Positions 27,201-48,046 of a stretch of 64,000 nucleotides of DNA are shown piece by piece (position 1 is the first letter of the stretch; the number at the start of each line of letters is the position of its first letter). Position numbers and translations under genes: made by a program. The notes under the pieces were generated by a model. That model searched no databases. It was not told the DNA's origin and saw only the letters and a list, made by a program, of their open reading frames with translations. Origin of the DNA: Delphinapterus leucas (taxonomy: Eukaryota > Chordata > Mammalia > Artiodactyla > Monodontidae); contig NW_022098004.1 in assembly GCF_002288925.2 (NCBI RefSeq), forward strand, positions 14,394,581 through 14,458,580, in the 5' to 3' direction.

Positions 27201-28731
27201 GGAAAGAAAAAGATTTGCAAAACACTTATAAAGGATTTGTACTCATTATATCAAGAACTATAGAACAAACAACTCCATTAGAAATGGGTAAAATCTGAAT
27301 GGAGACCTGGCCAAAGTAGATAGTAAGTAAGCATACAAAAATATACTCAACATCATATATCATTAGGGACTTACAAATTAAAACAATGAGATAGCACTGC
27401 ACAACTATTAAAACTGCTGAACTCAAAAAAAAAAAAGACACTACCAATTGATGGAGTGTGAGGAACAATGGGAACTATACATCACTGCCAATAAAATGGA
27501 TATACAGCTACTCTGTAAGACATTTTGGAAGATTTTTCCAAAGCTAAACAAATCTCACCTAAAGAGCCAACATCCTGCCTCCAGTATTTAGACAACTGCT
27601 CTGCAGAACTAGGTCCAAACAAAAACGAGGATGCAATTGAGCATAGCATCTCTATTCAGAATGGCTAAAAACTTAAATCAGTATGCCCTTCAACAGATGA
27701 ACATATAAGAAAACTGGGGTACATCCATGTTGGGGGAACAATATGCTACCCCAAAATATGCCTGTTTGGTGTAAGGATTATTTTGGCTTGATTGATTGTT
27801 TTTAAAAAAGACAATTTCTGAAAACCAAGTCAAGATTACACTTTTGTGAAGGAAATTTACATTTATAAGGGAAATCTCCATTTAAAAAGTTGTCTCCCTC
27901 TCTGTACCAGGAATAGACAGATGACTAAATCTCATGAAACACTTATCAGTAGAGAAGGCCGGGACTTAAATCTGCGTTTTCTTTTTTTTTAATTTTTTTT
28001 AATTTTTAAATTTTAATTTAATTAATTTATTTTTGGCTGCATTGGGTCTTCATTGCTGCACGCGGGCTTTCTCTAGTTGCAGCCAGCAGGGGCTACTCTT
28101 CGTCGTGGTGCTTCTCATTGTGGTGGCTTCTCTTGCTGCAGAGCACGGGCTCTAGGCTCACGGACTTCAGTAGTTGTGGCATGCGGGCTCAGTAGTTGTG
28201 GCTCACGGGCTCTAGAGCGCAGGCTCAGTAGTTGTGGCTCAAGGGCTTAGTTGTTCTGCAGCATGTGGGATTTTCCCGGACGAGGGCTCAAACCCGTGTC
28301 CCCTGCATTGGCAGTCGGATTCTTAACCACTAGGCCACCAGGGAAGCCCTTCTTTTGTTTTTAGGTGAAGATGGTATTTAAGGTGATGACTTAGGCCATT
28401 TCAGGGACTAACTTTTCCTGGGCATCGCCCATGCATATAGGAAGTACAAATGTTATTAAACTTCTCTTTGTTTTTCTGATGGTAATCTTTTATTACGGGG
28501 GCACTTCTCAACCAAGAACCTAGGAGGGTAGAGGGAAAATTATTTTTCCTCTCATACACATGCAATGGAATACTATTCAGACATAGAAAGGAATAAACCA
28601 TCAACCTTTGCAAAAAACATGGATTAATCTTACGCGTATACAGTATTGCTAAGTGAAAAAATCCAGGAGGAGGTACACACTGTATGACCCCACTTATACG
28701 ACATTCGGGAATAGGCAAAACAAAGATGGTA
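24288..28731 (+). mobile_element. Composite L1 array, duplication copy A
   Basis: Several L1 fragments lie in tandem. There is an ORF2 3' end and 3'UTR (24.3-25.75 kb), an internal ORF2 piece (26.0-26.7 kb, 'aatcatttgagtttctatac' and 'ctaggtatagatttaacc'), another 3' segment (27.2-27.7 kb), and a last one at 28.5-28.7 kb. A non-L1, GC-richer block of unknown origin fills 26.72-27.19 kb. The same order recurs in copy B (29.8-34.0 kb). No open ORF2 survives. Confidence 0.82.
27982..28349 (-). mobile_element. CHR SINE (long type, antisense)
   Basis: Reverse-oriented long CHR SINE: T-rich tail on the left, head ('accaccagggaagccc' style) on the right at 28349. It is absent from the corresponding place in copy B, so it inserted after the duplication. 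Confidence 0.94.
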
Positions 28732-29052
28732 GGGCTTCCCACTGGTGGTGCAGTGGTTAAGAATCCGCCTGCCAATGCAGAGGTCACAGGTTCGAGCCCT
28801 GGTCCAGGAAAATCCCACATGCCACAGAGCAACTAAGCCTATGTGCCACAACTACTGAGCCTGCGCTCTAGAGCTTGTGAGCCACAACTACTGAAGCCTG
28901 TGCGCCTAGAGCCCGTGCTCCGCAACAAGAGAAGCCACTGCAATGAGAAACCCGTGCACTGCAATGAAGAGTAGCCCCTGCTCACTGCAACTAAAGAAAG
29001 CCTGCGCACAGCAATGAAGACCCAAAAATAAAATAAATTTATTTTAAAAAAA
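28732..29052 (+). mobile_element. CHR SINE (long type)
   Basis: Long-type CHR SINE with flanking AAAGATGGTA at 28722-28731 and 29053-29062, a target-site duplication. Confidence 0.95.
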
Positions 29053-29800
29053 AAAGATGGTAAACAAGTTATGGTGTGGGGTTTGAAATGTTCTATATGG
29101 TACTTTGATGGATACTTGCCACTATGCATTAATCTAAACCCATGGGTTTTTACAACCCAACAAGTAAATCATAATCAAATTTATTTAGGATATGGGAGTG
29201 TCACAGGATGGAATACGGATGTGACAAAGAATCTAACTGATTTAGAAATGTACGAAAAAAACTCACTGTTGGTAGGGCAAAAGGTGCTGACTTAAGTAAC
29301 TATGGAAATAAATGGACTCTGTAGAGCAAAGGCAAAATGTGCTATACATAAATACTGGACTCTGTAAGTTCTTTCCCATGGTGGTAATACCTAACAATAG
29401 TTACTACTACTATATCTCTAATCTAAAGGGAGCAAGCAATGAATTCAATGTAGGACAGGTGGTAGGCTGGCATCTTACATTTGGAATCGATAGTTACAGA
29501 AAAGCAAAGGCAGAAGGTTACAATAACCATGCAATAATGGATAGATTATATTTCCTCAATTTTAAAAACTTTTGTGCATCAAAAGATGATATCCAAAAAG
29601 TGAAAACACAGCCGGCAGAAAGGAAGAAAATATTTGCACATTGTATTATATCAGACAAGAATCTGTTCTTCAGAATATATCAAGAACGTTTACAAAACAT
29701 CAACAAAAAGACAACACAAATTTTAAAATGGAAAATGACTTGAATAGACCTGTCCCCAGACAAGAAAAGCAAATAATCAACAAGCACGTGAAAAGGTGTA
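29053..29800 (+). mobile_element. L1 3'UTR and ORF2 3' fragment between the duplicated arrays
   Basis: 29.05-29.3 kb continues an old L1 3'UTR after the SINE. 29.3-29.8 kb is a decayed ORF2 C-terminal segment ('atggattaaagactt'-type text diverged). A 143-codon frame at 29312-29743 is part of this decay and not a gene. Confidence 0.6.
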
Positions 29801-32800
29801 AAACATCAGTTGTTGTGCAGGAAATGCAAAGTAATACCATAATTCAGTACTCCTTCACACATACTAATGGTTATAATCAAAAAACAGAAATTAACAAATG
29901 TTAACACTGTAGAGAAAATGAAACCTAACATTGCTTGTGGAAATGGAAAATGGTGCAGCTCATGTGTACAGTAGTTTGGCATTTCCAATAAAAGATAAAA
30001 ATACAATTATCATATGGTACAACAACGTCACTCCTATAGACCCCAAAAAATTGAAAACAGGTATTCAAAATGTTGGAGAGGATGTGGAGAAAAGGGAACC
30101 CTCCTACACTGTTGGTGGGAATGTAAGTTGGTGCAGCCACTATGGAGAACAGTATGGAGGTTCCTCAGAAAACTAAAAATAGAACTACCATATGATCCAA
30201 CAAGCCCATTCCTGGGCATATATCCAGACAAAACTCTAATCCAAAAAGATACATGCACCCCTATGTTCACAGCAGCACTATTCACAACAGCCAAGACATG
30301 GAAACCACCTTAATGTCCATCGACAGATGAATGGGTAAAGAAGATGGGATACATATATACAACGGAATACTACTGAGCCATAAAAAAGAATGAAATAATG
30401 CCATTTACAGCGACATGGATGCAACTAGAGATTATCATACTAAGTGAAGTAAGTCAGAAAGACAAATACCATATGATATCACTTATATGTGGAATCTAAA
30501 ATATGACCCAAATGAACCTATTTATGAAACAGACAGACATGGAGAACAGAGTTGTGGTTGCCAAGGGGGAGGGGGGTGGGGGAAGGATGGAGTGGGAGGT
30601 TGGGGTGAGCAGATGTAAGCTATTATATATAGAATGGATAAACAAGGTTCTACTGTATAGCACAGAGAACTATATTCAGTATCCTATGATAAACAATGGA
30701 AAAGTATTTAATATATATATGTATAACTGAATCACTGCTGTATAGTAGAAATTAACACATTGTAAATCAACTATACTTCAATAAAAAATAAATTAAAAAA
30801 TAAAAACAGGTGTGCAAACAAAAACTTGTACACAAATATTCATAGCAGTGCAGTTCACAATAGCCAAAAGGTAGAAACAAGTAAAATGTCCTTCAAAGGG
30901 TGAATGGATAAATAAAATGGGTAAATCCATAAACTAACCTATACCATATAAAGGAATGAAGTAAAATGGTGGTGCCACTCTGGAAAACAATATGGTAGTT
31001 CCTCAAAAACTTAGACAATTAATATATGATCTGTCAATTCTACTTCAGTATATATACTCAAAATATTTGAAAGCAGAAACTGAAACAGACGTTTGTACAA
31101 CCATATTCATAGCAGCATTATTCACAGTAGCCAAAAGGTGGCAGAAACCCAAGTACCCATCAACAGATGAATGAGTAAACAAAATATGGTATGAACGAAT
31201 AAACACAATAGGACATGATTCAGCCTTTAAAACTAAAGTAATTCTCATACATGCCACAACATGGATGAACCTTGAAGTCACCATGCTGAGTGAAATAAGT
31301 CAGTCCAGAGAAGTCAAATTCAGAGACAAAAAGAATGTGGTTTCCAGGGGCTGAGGGCTGTGAGTGAATGGATACAGAGTTTCACTTGAGAAAAAATTTT
31401 TAAAGTTCTAGACATGGATGGTGAGGTTATTTGTACAACAGTATGAAGATAGCTAATGCCACAGAACTGTACACTTAAAATGTTTAAATGGTAAATGTCA
31501 TGTCATGTATTTTTAATAACAGTGGGGAAAAATGAATTAAGTACTGATAAGTGTTACAACATGGATGAACACTGAAAACATCCGTACTGAAAAAAGCCAT
31601 ACAGAAAAGGCCACCCTGATCACATACTTGTCTTGTGTGCCTTAAATCCATTAAGGTTATAAAAATAAGGGAAAATCTAAGTAATCATTCCAAAAAAAAG
31701 AAAACCGGATCAGAATGGAAAAAGATACTTTCAAACATTTGGACAGCTGGTGAAAGTTAAACTGGGCTTATGGATTAAATTATAATGTGGGTACCATATA
31801 ATTTCTTGACTTGGGGCTTATGTGCTGGTTCTCAGGGAGAGTATCCCTGTTTTGGGTAAAACACACTGGAGTATTTTGTGTGAAGTGGCAAATGTGAATA
31901 CTTTTTACCTTTGTGGAAAATTTTCTGTATGTGTGAAATTACTAGAAATTACTTTTCAAAACAACCATGTCAATACCATGCCAGAAAAACAGAACACATT
32001 GAACTTCGTTATAAATGCCAAGACTTACTCAGATCCAGTTCAACGAAAGCTGTGATGTTAATTGGCCTTGTAGGAGTCCACATGTTATTAAGAGAGACCG
32101 TAAGAAGATTACACTAGGAGCCACCATGTCTTGAGTGTTATGGATGACCTGGGATACAGTAGAAACAGTGGGATTTTAGAATTACAACTTTCCACATCAC
32201 TCCACAAAAAAAACTGTTGGAATAAAATTTAGTGAAGTTGCAGACTATAAAATCAATACACAAAAATCAGTTAAGTTTCTATGCACTAATAATGAACCAC
32301 TAGAAAGAGACATTACGAAAATCCCATTTATAACTTCATCAGAAAGAACAAAATACCTAGGAATAAAATTAACCAAGGACATGAGAGACCTGTACTCAGA
32401 AAACTATCAAGCACTGATTTTAAAAATGGAAGACACAAATAAATAGAAAAATATTCTGTGCTCATGGATTGGAAGAATTACTATTACTAAAATGTCCATT
32501 CTACCCAAAGCCATCTACAGATTCAATGCAATCTTGATTAAATTTCCAGTTGCATTTTTCATAAAGCCAGAAATAATAATATTTGTATGGAACCACAAAG
32601 GATCCTGAATGGCCAAAGGGATTCTGAGAAAAAAGAAAACAGTTGGAGGCATCTCCCCCTCTGACTTCAAACTGTATCACAGAACTAAGGTAACCAAAAC
32701 AGTGTGGAACTGTCACAAACACAGATACATGGAATAAAGGAACAGAATAGAGAGCCCAGCAATAAACCCACATATGTGTGGTTAGTTAATTCATGACAGT

Positions 32801-33964
32801 AGGGCCAAGAACATACAACAGGGAAAGGACAGTCCCCTGAAAAAATGGTATTGGGAAAACTGGACACTACTCTCCAAGTAATTAATTAGAAAACATGGAA
32901 TGAAATGAATATAGACATAAACTTTACAACTTATACCCAAACTCACCCAAAATTGTCCACAAACTTAAATTAAAAAACTATAAAAATTCTAGAAGAAAAC
33001 GGAAAAGAAATCTACATGACCTTGGGTGTGGAGATGACTTAACACACACCACCAAAAGCCTATCAACAAGAAAAAAGTTAATAATGTGGATTTTATAAAA
33101 TTAGAAAAACCACAAATTGAGAGAAAAATATTTGCCAAGCACACAGCTAATAAAGGATTTATAATCAAATTTTCCCAAGAACCCTAGAACAAAAAACCTC
33201 ATTAAAAATGGGCAAAGATCGGAACAGACTCCTGGCCAAAGAAGATATACAGAGTGTAAACAGGCATACAAGAATATACTCAACTTCATATACCATTAGG
33301 GAAATACAAATTAAAACAACAATGAGCTAGCACTGCACACCTATTTGAACTGCTAACTCCAAAAAATGACAATATCAACTGGGGGAAGAACAACAGGAAC
33401 TTTCCTTCTCTGCTGGTGGAGTACAGGTACAATCACTCTGGAAGACAGTTTGGCAGTTTTTTCCAAAACTAAAAAAGTCTTAGCATAGGATAGAAAAATC
33501 AGACCTCTAGTATTTAGACAATTGCTTTGAAAAACTGTGTTCAAACAAAAACTACCATAAAATTATACACAAGTTCTATTCATAATGGCTAAAAGCTTAA
33601 AGATATTAGGATGTTCTTCTGTAGATGAACGCATAAGATTATTGGGGCACCTACATGTCAAGGGTAAGAGCATATGGACCCCCAAATATGCCTGTTTGAT
33701 ATAAGATTTTAGGCTGATTTTTTTTCAAAACTGCAAACATGGAACAATATAAACGCATTAGAAGTTGCTTTTTATGAGGTCGTTACAGGGTGGGATCTGA
33801 ACCAAGAATAAAGAAGGGTGGAGGAAAATTTATTTTTCCTTTCCTATATATGCAATGGAATACAATTTAACAATAGAAAGATATGAACCACAAGCCCAAG
33901 CAAAGACAAAGATGACTCTATGTATATATTGCTAAGTGTGTCAACCAAAACAAAATAACATAAT
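29801..33964 (+). mobile_element. Composite L1 array, duplication copy B
   Basis: Repeats copy A in order. Paired landmarks are 24427/29933 ('cttgtggaaatg'), 25350/31600 ('cagaaaaggccacc'), 25935/32140 ('gatgacctgggat'), 26150/32350 ('aaaatacctagg'), 27755/33685 ('aaatatgcctgttt') and 28540/33835 ('atttttcct' before 'atgcaatggaatac'). Identity looks about three quarters by eye. It lacks A's CHR SINE and the 26.72-27.19 kb block and has gained an L1 end at 30.07 kb. Confidence 0.8.
30072..30800 (+). mobile_element. L1 3' end nested in copy B
   Basis: A well-preserved L1 3' end ('gttggagaggatgtggagaa' to 'caactatacttcaataaaaa') with an A-rich tail. AAAACAGGT flanks it (about 30055 and 30804). 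The same interval is uninterrupted in copy A near 24528, so it inserted after the duplication. Confidence 0.87.
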
Positions 33965-34565
33965 GCAGGAGACAACAAACAGGAAAAGAATTTATTTGGG
34001 GTCTTTAAGAATTGCTGTTTGGGAGACACAGATTCAGGTAACCCTGAAAGTGAAAGGTTCTTGCCTCGTCCCAGGCAGAATTCAGAGATGAGACAGGGAG
34101 GTCAAGAAAGTAAAGTGAGGATTTATTTAAGCTATAGTATGCTCTTGGGGAGAGCGGGCAGGCTCAGGTGAGTTAAGCTGCCCTGAGTTTTTTTGGCAAG
34201 CCCGTTACATGGGGTGTAATGTTCATTGGGGAGGGAGGGATTTAGGGGTCATATTCCCTGATTTTCACCCCAGTGCCACCTTCCCGGGGGGAGGAGGAAT
34301 TTTTGTCCTTATTTAGCCTTGATCAGAAGTGCCATGGCTTCTGTGCATGATGGGTACTTCTTATCTGCAAGGCTAATTTTATTGTAATGAGAGCATAATG
34401 AGCAAAAGGTTACATTCGGACACCAGATTCCCGCCTTTTCCTACCTTTCTTTGCCTCCAGGACACTTATCCCAAAATGTATGGTTTCCTGCCAGTTGGGA
34501 GGTTCCAAGGACCCCACCCCACCCTCGCCTTTTACAAGACACATGGTTTCCTGCCATCTGGCCCA
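33965..34565 (-). mobile_element. ERV LTR, minus strand, with polypurine tract
   Basis: On the minus strand a purine run AGAAAGGGGGGGGGG (34568-34582) is followed by CA and then TGGGCCAGATGG at 34565, the layout of a retroviral polypurine tract and U3 start. U3 holds a doubled GGCAGGAAACCAT. Further on are TTAAATAAATCC (34120s) and a second AATAAA near 33990. The right boundary by TG...CA is near 33965. Confidence 0.68.
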
Positions 34566-35096
34566 TGCCCCCCCCCCTTTCTCTGCTCACATCTAGCTAC
34601 CTTCCTGCTTTAACAAAAGAATTTCTGGGGAAGAGAAAGAGGGGCTTTTAAAAACAAAAAAGCAATGAGGTTGATAAAAGGTGCCTGCCAATAAATGCAA
34701 CTGACTCTTGGAAGTCTGAAGATATTTGCCCTTAAAGAATTGCCAGTTGTTACAGGTAAAATAAGTTGATAGATTTTCATGGATTATTTTAGTGTAGGAG
34801 TCCAATAAGTATATAGACTGTCAGGAGTTCCTGGCAGATGTTCTGGATGATTCCAACAGATGAAAAACACCCCCATTTAATATGGAAAATACAAGCAGAC
34901 CAATTAACCATCCTCTGACCCTTTCTCCTTGCTAGTTCTCTCCGTGTTCTGGGATTTCCCCCTCCTGGGACACAGAGGAAACAGGGACAGAGTTGTTTGG
35001 CAGCTCCCCTTAAATCTGACCCCACCCAGTGTCTTTATCTTCCCCAGACATGCCCCGCCCAATGAGGACACCATGCCAGAGGGAGTCTCAGGAATC
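34566..35096 (-). mobile_element. Probable ERV internal remnant upstream of the LTR
   Basis: The stretch lies where the 3' end of env would lie for the minus-strand LTR. A frame near 35025-34789 has a hydrophobic end, but I cannot identify env motifs with confidence. The ERV family is unknown. Confidence 0.35.
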
Positions 35097-35110
35097 AATG
35101 ATCCTGATGT

Positions 35111-35452
35111 GGGCTTCCCTGGTAGCACAGTGGTTATGAATCTGCCTGCCAATGCAGGAGACACGGGTTCGAGCCCTGGTCTGGGAAGATCCCACATGCT
35201 GTGGAGCAACTAAGCCCATGTGCCACAACTACTGAGCCTGCGCTCTAGAGCCTGCAAGCCACAACTACTGAAGCCCAAGTGCCACAACTACTGAAGCCCG
35301 CACGCCTAGAGCCTGTGCTCCGCAACGAGAAGCCATTGCAATAAGTTCATGCACCACAATGAAGAGCAGCCCTCACTCACCGCAACTAAAGAAAGCCTGC
35401 ATGTAACAATGAAGACCTAATGCAGCCAAAAGTAAATAAATAAAATTTTAAA
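35111..35452 (+). mobile_element. CHR SINE (long type)
   Basis: Complete long-type CHR SINE with a perfect 14-bp target-site duplication AATGATCCTGATGT (35097-35110 and 35453-35466). Confidence 0.96.
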
Positions 35453-35466
35453 AATGATCCTGATGT

Positions 35467-36835
35467 GTCAGGACTTATTTGATTACAAGGGACTAGACAC
35501 GCTTACTCAAGTAAAATAAATATTTTAAATGACAGAAATTAATCCTTACAAGAGACAAGTTGAAAACTGGGTTCAGAGGTGTCAGGTCCAAGGGCTCACG
35601 TGCTTGTAGTGTGACCTGGTCCCTCTCCGACCATCAGCCTGCTGAGTGCCTTGTGGTCCCATTCACAGGCACAGTTTCTCTCACTGCATCCAGCAACTCC
35701 AAAATGACACAAGCTTAAAGTCCATACTGGGAATGGTTTCTCCTTCAGTAGGCTTCCTTGAAAACTCATGGCTTAGAATGCCTTTGGCCTGGCTTGGATA
35801 ACATTCTCATCCTTGCACTGATCACAGCAATCAGAGGATGGAAGATGGGATCGGCCAGGTGGGTGGAATGTGGGGTCAGCCCTCTGAAACTATTTGGACT
35901 GGAAGCAGGTTAAGATGTAGCTTCCAAAGGAAAGCTGAGGTGCTGCACTTGGACATGAGGACAGATGCTGGCTCGGTGAAAGCAGCAGATTCCCTATCAC
36001 TGACCACCCACTGCACAGCACAGAATCTGAAGCACAAGATAGAAAGGGATTCACTTAGGGTTAGGGGCTGCAGCCACCCATCTAATGTTCTTGCTATCCT
36101 TTCACGACAGCAAGAAGTTTTTCCATTTGCTGAAAAGCAAGGTTGATGATGATGGTAAACTCGAGGCTCCTGCCTTGGGCATCAGGTCCTTGCATAGCTC
36201 ATGTGCCCTAGGAAGGCACACAGACCTCACTCTTGTTCCTGGGGGGTGGTAGCCCAGAATTCATGCCTGCCCCCCAGCCACATTAATCAACCACTCCCAA
36301 AGAACAAACATTGCTCATTTTTCCAGTCTCCTCTCTCCATGACAAAGAGCAGACACCAAATGCTAACGGTGGCAGAAAATTCTTGTTCAGTGACTTACTG
36401 GGAGGTTCGAGGATTATTCAGTACCATGGAATTAATAATTGGCAGGCTTTCCAAAGTCCACATGGGTGCACGTGGCTCTCCAACACCATTCAGCCACTGT
36501 GAAACTGCCCATTAGGAGGCCCAGCTGCTTCACGAGTATGAGTGATTAAGATCTTAATGAGTAGGACTGTCAAAAGTTTGTTAACAACTGGAAGGCGAAA
36601 GGATTGCCAGGCCACAGTCTGCCATCTGGTTGTTGTGCCAGGGCCACACTCACCATTTACAAGGTTATTAACTCTTGCCAAGTCTGGGATTCTAACTGGA
36701 CTATCTTGGGTTATCTACTGACATCTGAACCAACAGCTATAGCTTGAGGGAAGGAACCTGCAGCTGAGCTGGGGCTGTGTCACAAATTCTACCCCTGAGT
36801 GGAAGACGGAATCCAAAAGGAAATTCAGTGTACTA
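35467..36835. other. ZNF19 downstream flank, unassigned
   Basis: Contains the region immediately 3' of the ZNF19 stop on the minus strand, so its right part is presumably ZNF19 3'UTR. I see no unambiguous minus-strand AATAAA close to the stop. Short frames here show no domains. Confidence 0.4.
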
Positions 36836-45120
<8,285 letters not shown>

Positions 45121-45224
45121 CACCTGGGCTTCCTCTCAATGAAGGGCAGGGGCTGAGGGAAGAAGCAAAGAGAAACAAGAGTGAGCCCAACCCAGACAAA
45201 GGCTCTCCTTTAAAACAACAAACT

Positions 45225-45375
45225 TGCCGGTAACAGTAGCAATCATTTACTAAACGCCACTTGGTAAGTGGTGTATGAATATTTCCTCTTTTAATCCACA
45301 CGATGCCATGAAGTTTGAATTCTGAGGAAATGGAGAATTTGAAAGGTAAGTAACTTGCCCTCAGCACCACAGGCT
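45225..45375 (-). mobile_element. MIR-like SINE remnant
   Basis: The text 'aatccacacgatgccatgaa', 'ctgaggaaatggagaa' and 'gtaagtaacttgccc' is the common MIR core/3' pattern. Diverged; strand is tentative. Confidence 0.55.
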
Positions 45376-45379
45376 GTAC

Positions 45380-46940
45380 TCACCAACATCATGCAACGCT
45401 GCCTGTCCTAAGAGATGAGTAGAGGGGAACATGAATACACAAAGAGCAGAACAAGCAAAAGACACCAGAAAGCTCAGAGCAAACCCTAACAAGAGGAAAT
45501 CCAGACCTTCATTTTTTAAAATAAAAGTTTACTGAGAAACATAAAAAGTAAAAAAAAAAATAGAAACGTGTTTCTGGAGGAAAAATACATATTGCCTCAT
45601 TCAATCTCCACAATAATCCTTTGAACCTTTTCTTTTTTCCAAATAAGAAAACAAGTCTAAGACAATAATTTTCTCTACCAAGGTCAGTCACCCAGTGGAT
45701 GAATGAACTTGGATTCCCAAACCAGATAAGCCAGATTCCAGAAGCCAAGCGTTTAATAACTACATCCAAGTGCTTCCAATAGTAATTCCAACAGGATATT
45801 TTTCTTTTTTAAAACTTGATAAAGTGCTTCTAAGGTTAATATGGAAAAATAGGTAAAAGTAGCCCCCCCAAAATCAGAAAAAGAATCTTAGAGTAAGGTT
45901 TCCTTTTCTTGGACCTTGGGGCAGGCATCTTTTTTGATCATCACCCCACTCTACACCCAGTAATAACCAGAAACAAATTAGCAAAGGACCCTGAAGAGGC
46001 CACAAAACATGCCAAAAGGTCTGGGTTATTACTTTAATTATATCATCCCCTACAGACACTTTGTATTCTTGTTAACCAGTCATATTCTACCAAAAAGCCA
46101 GCATCTTCCAAAACTCATTGCATGCTGCAATTTCCTGCTAGCCTCATCTTCTTTCAGTTTATCTACTATGCTAATTCAGGATCTTTGTACCTACTGTTCC
46201 TCTGCATGAACCACTCTTCTCCAACCTTAGAACCTTTGGAACTGACAGTCTGTGTGTGCAATACTCTCCAGCAGCCTGACCTCTCTTCATCTACGTAAGT
46301 GCCTGCTCACCCTTCAGATCACGCCTGTCTCCACAGATCAGGTCGGGGGCCCTGGGTTACACACTCCACTAGCACTGTATTCCCTTTCTTGTATACCACC
46401 TCTCCCAGTTTGAGATAATACACTGATGTATGTTTTCTTCATCCCACAAACATTTATCACATATTTATTTCATTCCAGGCCAAGCATGAGACACAGGAGA
46501 TAACAGTGGAGAGAGAAAGGTTTGATCTCTTCCATCACGGAGCTTAGACTAAAGAAATCAAAGATTCTCATAGTTAGCTTTAAGACCACAATCGTGATTA
46601 GTGCCAGGGAGAATTTATCCTAGATGGGGAGGCTTAAGAATAGGAATTAACTAGGTTGAAAGAAAAATCTTTCCGAAAGTAACAGCATGTGCAAAAACAT
46701 GTTCCCGATATGAAAGTCCAAGAAGACTGTAGCAGAGCCAAGGGAAGTGTGCTGAACACGAAGGTGAAGTTGCAAGAGGCCAAGTCCCCCATGGCCTCTG
46801 CACGTCAAGGACTTCGTCTTCATCCTAAAAGCAACAGGCCGCAACTACAGGGTTCAGAGCAGGTGGAATGAAATGATCGCACTGGATTAACAGGAGGCTT
46901 TCCATTAAACTGAAAGCTCCCTGGGGGAGGGGCCCACGGC
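45380..46940. other. ZNF19 first intron, unassigned
   Basis: Intronic sequence without a clear gene. 46440-46555 ('ccaggccaagcatgagacac' then 'catcacggagcttagac') resembles an ancient L2/MIR-type repeat. The rest shows no recognisable element. Confidence 0.4.
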
Positions 46941-46944
46941 CGTC

Positions 46945-47400
46945 TCATTCGCAGCTACATCCTGGGAACCTACAAGAGCAGCTGGCATTTAGCTGCTCAG
47001 TAAGTAGTTGTTGGACCAGGGAGCAGGGGAGGCTGTGGCTGTGTCGGGTCAAAGGGCGTCTCCTTTCCATACCCAGCCTCCATTTCCTAAGGCAGCCGCA
47101 GCGGGCTGGGGAAAAGGCGCCAGGGCGGGCTGGACTGCCCGGCGGGCGCCCCCGCTCCCCGGATCCGGTGGCGCCGCCCGACTCCCTCCTCCTCGGCATC
47201 AGGGACTAAGGGGACAGCCTCCTCCAGGGGAGTAAAGAGCGTGGCCCGGGCCACAAACCCCCCACACTCACCTCAGGAAAGGTGCAATGTGCGGCGTGAT
47301 CGGAAGTGCGTCACTACGTCGGCTTCGCGACGCCGTCGGCTTGGGCGACGCCCAAGCTTCACGAGCTTCCTCTCTAGGAAGCCAGAACGCTCCTCTCTGT
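46945..47400 (-). promoter_or_regulatory. ZNF19: CpG-rich promoter and untranslated exon 1 of ZNF19
   Basis: The only CpG-dense interval of the window, with clustered CG at 47100-47180 and 47290-47360. A minus-strand donor CTGAG|GTGAGT ends exon 1 at 47272, so transcription presumably starts a little above, near 47300-47380. An ETS-like CGGAAGT lies at 47301-47307, abutting a CRE/AP-1-like TGCGTCAC (47307-47314). A perfect 9+1+9 inverted repeat (GCTTGGGCG-A-CGCCCAAGC) lies at 47339-47357. No TATA box is evident. Confidence 0.7.
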
Positions 47401-48046
47401 GGACTCTGGCTTTCTTCCCCTGGCGCACGTCTTTAACCACGGACCTAGAATAGAAAAAGCTTATCCTTGTTTAAGCTAACCTCTAGCTGAAACTTAGCAT
47501 TTCCTTCAATTATATGTTAGCAAAAACCACAGTAGTATCAGCAGTGCCTTGCGACTTTGTCAACAATAGAAATCATAGATGTTTTCATATCACATTGCAA
47601 TTGATGAAGTTATAGTGGAACTTAAGTATCATGCACGGTCTTTTTTGCCTTGGCTGACAAAAAATGTAAAGTTAACCTAATGTTTTGTTGCAGTACCTAT
47701 ATTGACTATATTTGATGTGATTATCTCCTTGCTGCTGAAACCATACTTAATGGTGAGAGAACGCCTTCCCTGTAAAGTTGGCAACAAGGCAGGTATGTCC
47801 GCTCTTCCCACTACTATTCAACATCCTCCTGGGAGTCCTAGCAAGTGCAAGAAGGCCAGAAAAAGAAATAAAAGGCATAGAGATTGGAAATAAAGAAATA
47901 AAACGGTTACTATTTGCAGAGGACGTGATTGTCTACACAAAAAAATCCCAAAGAATCTACAGAACTTCTAGAACTAACAAGTGAGTTTACCAAGGTTGAA
48001 ACAGGAGGGAAGGGGCCAGGGTACAACCTTCAAAGGAATGACAGCT

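Noticed and set aside
29312..29743. 143-codon plus-strand frame as a hypothetical protein
   Set aside because: Lies in decayed L1 3'UTR/ORF2 sequence with no start context or domain outside L1.
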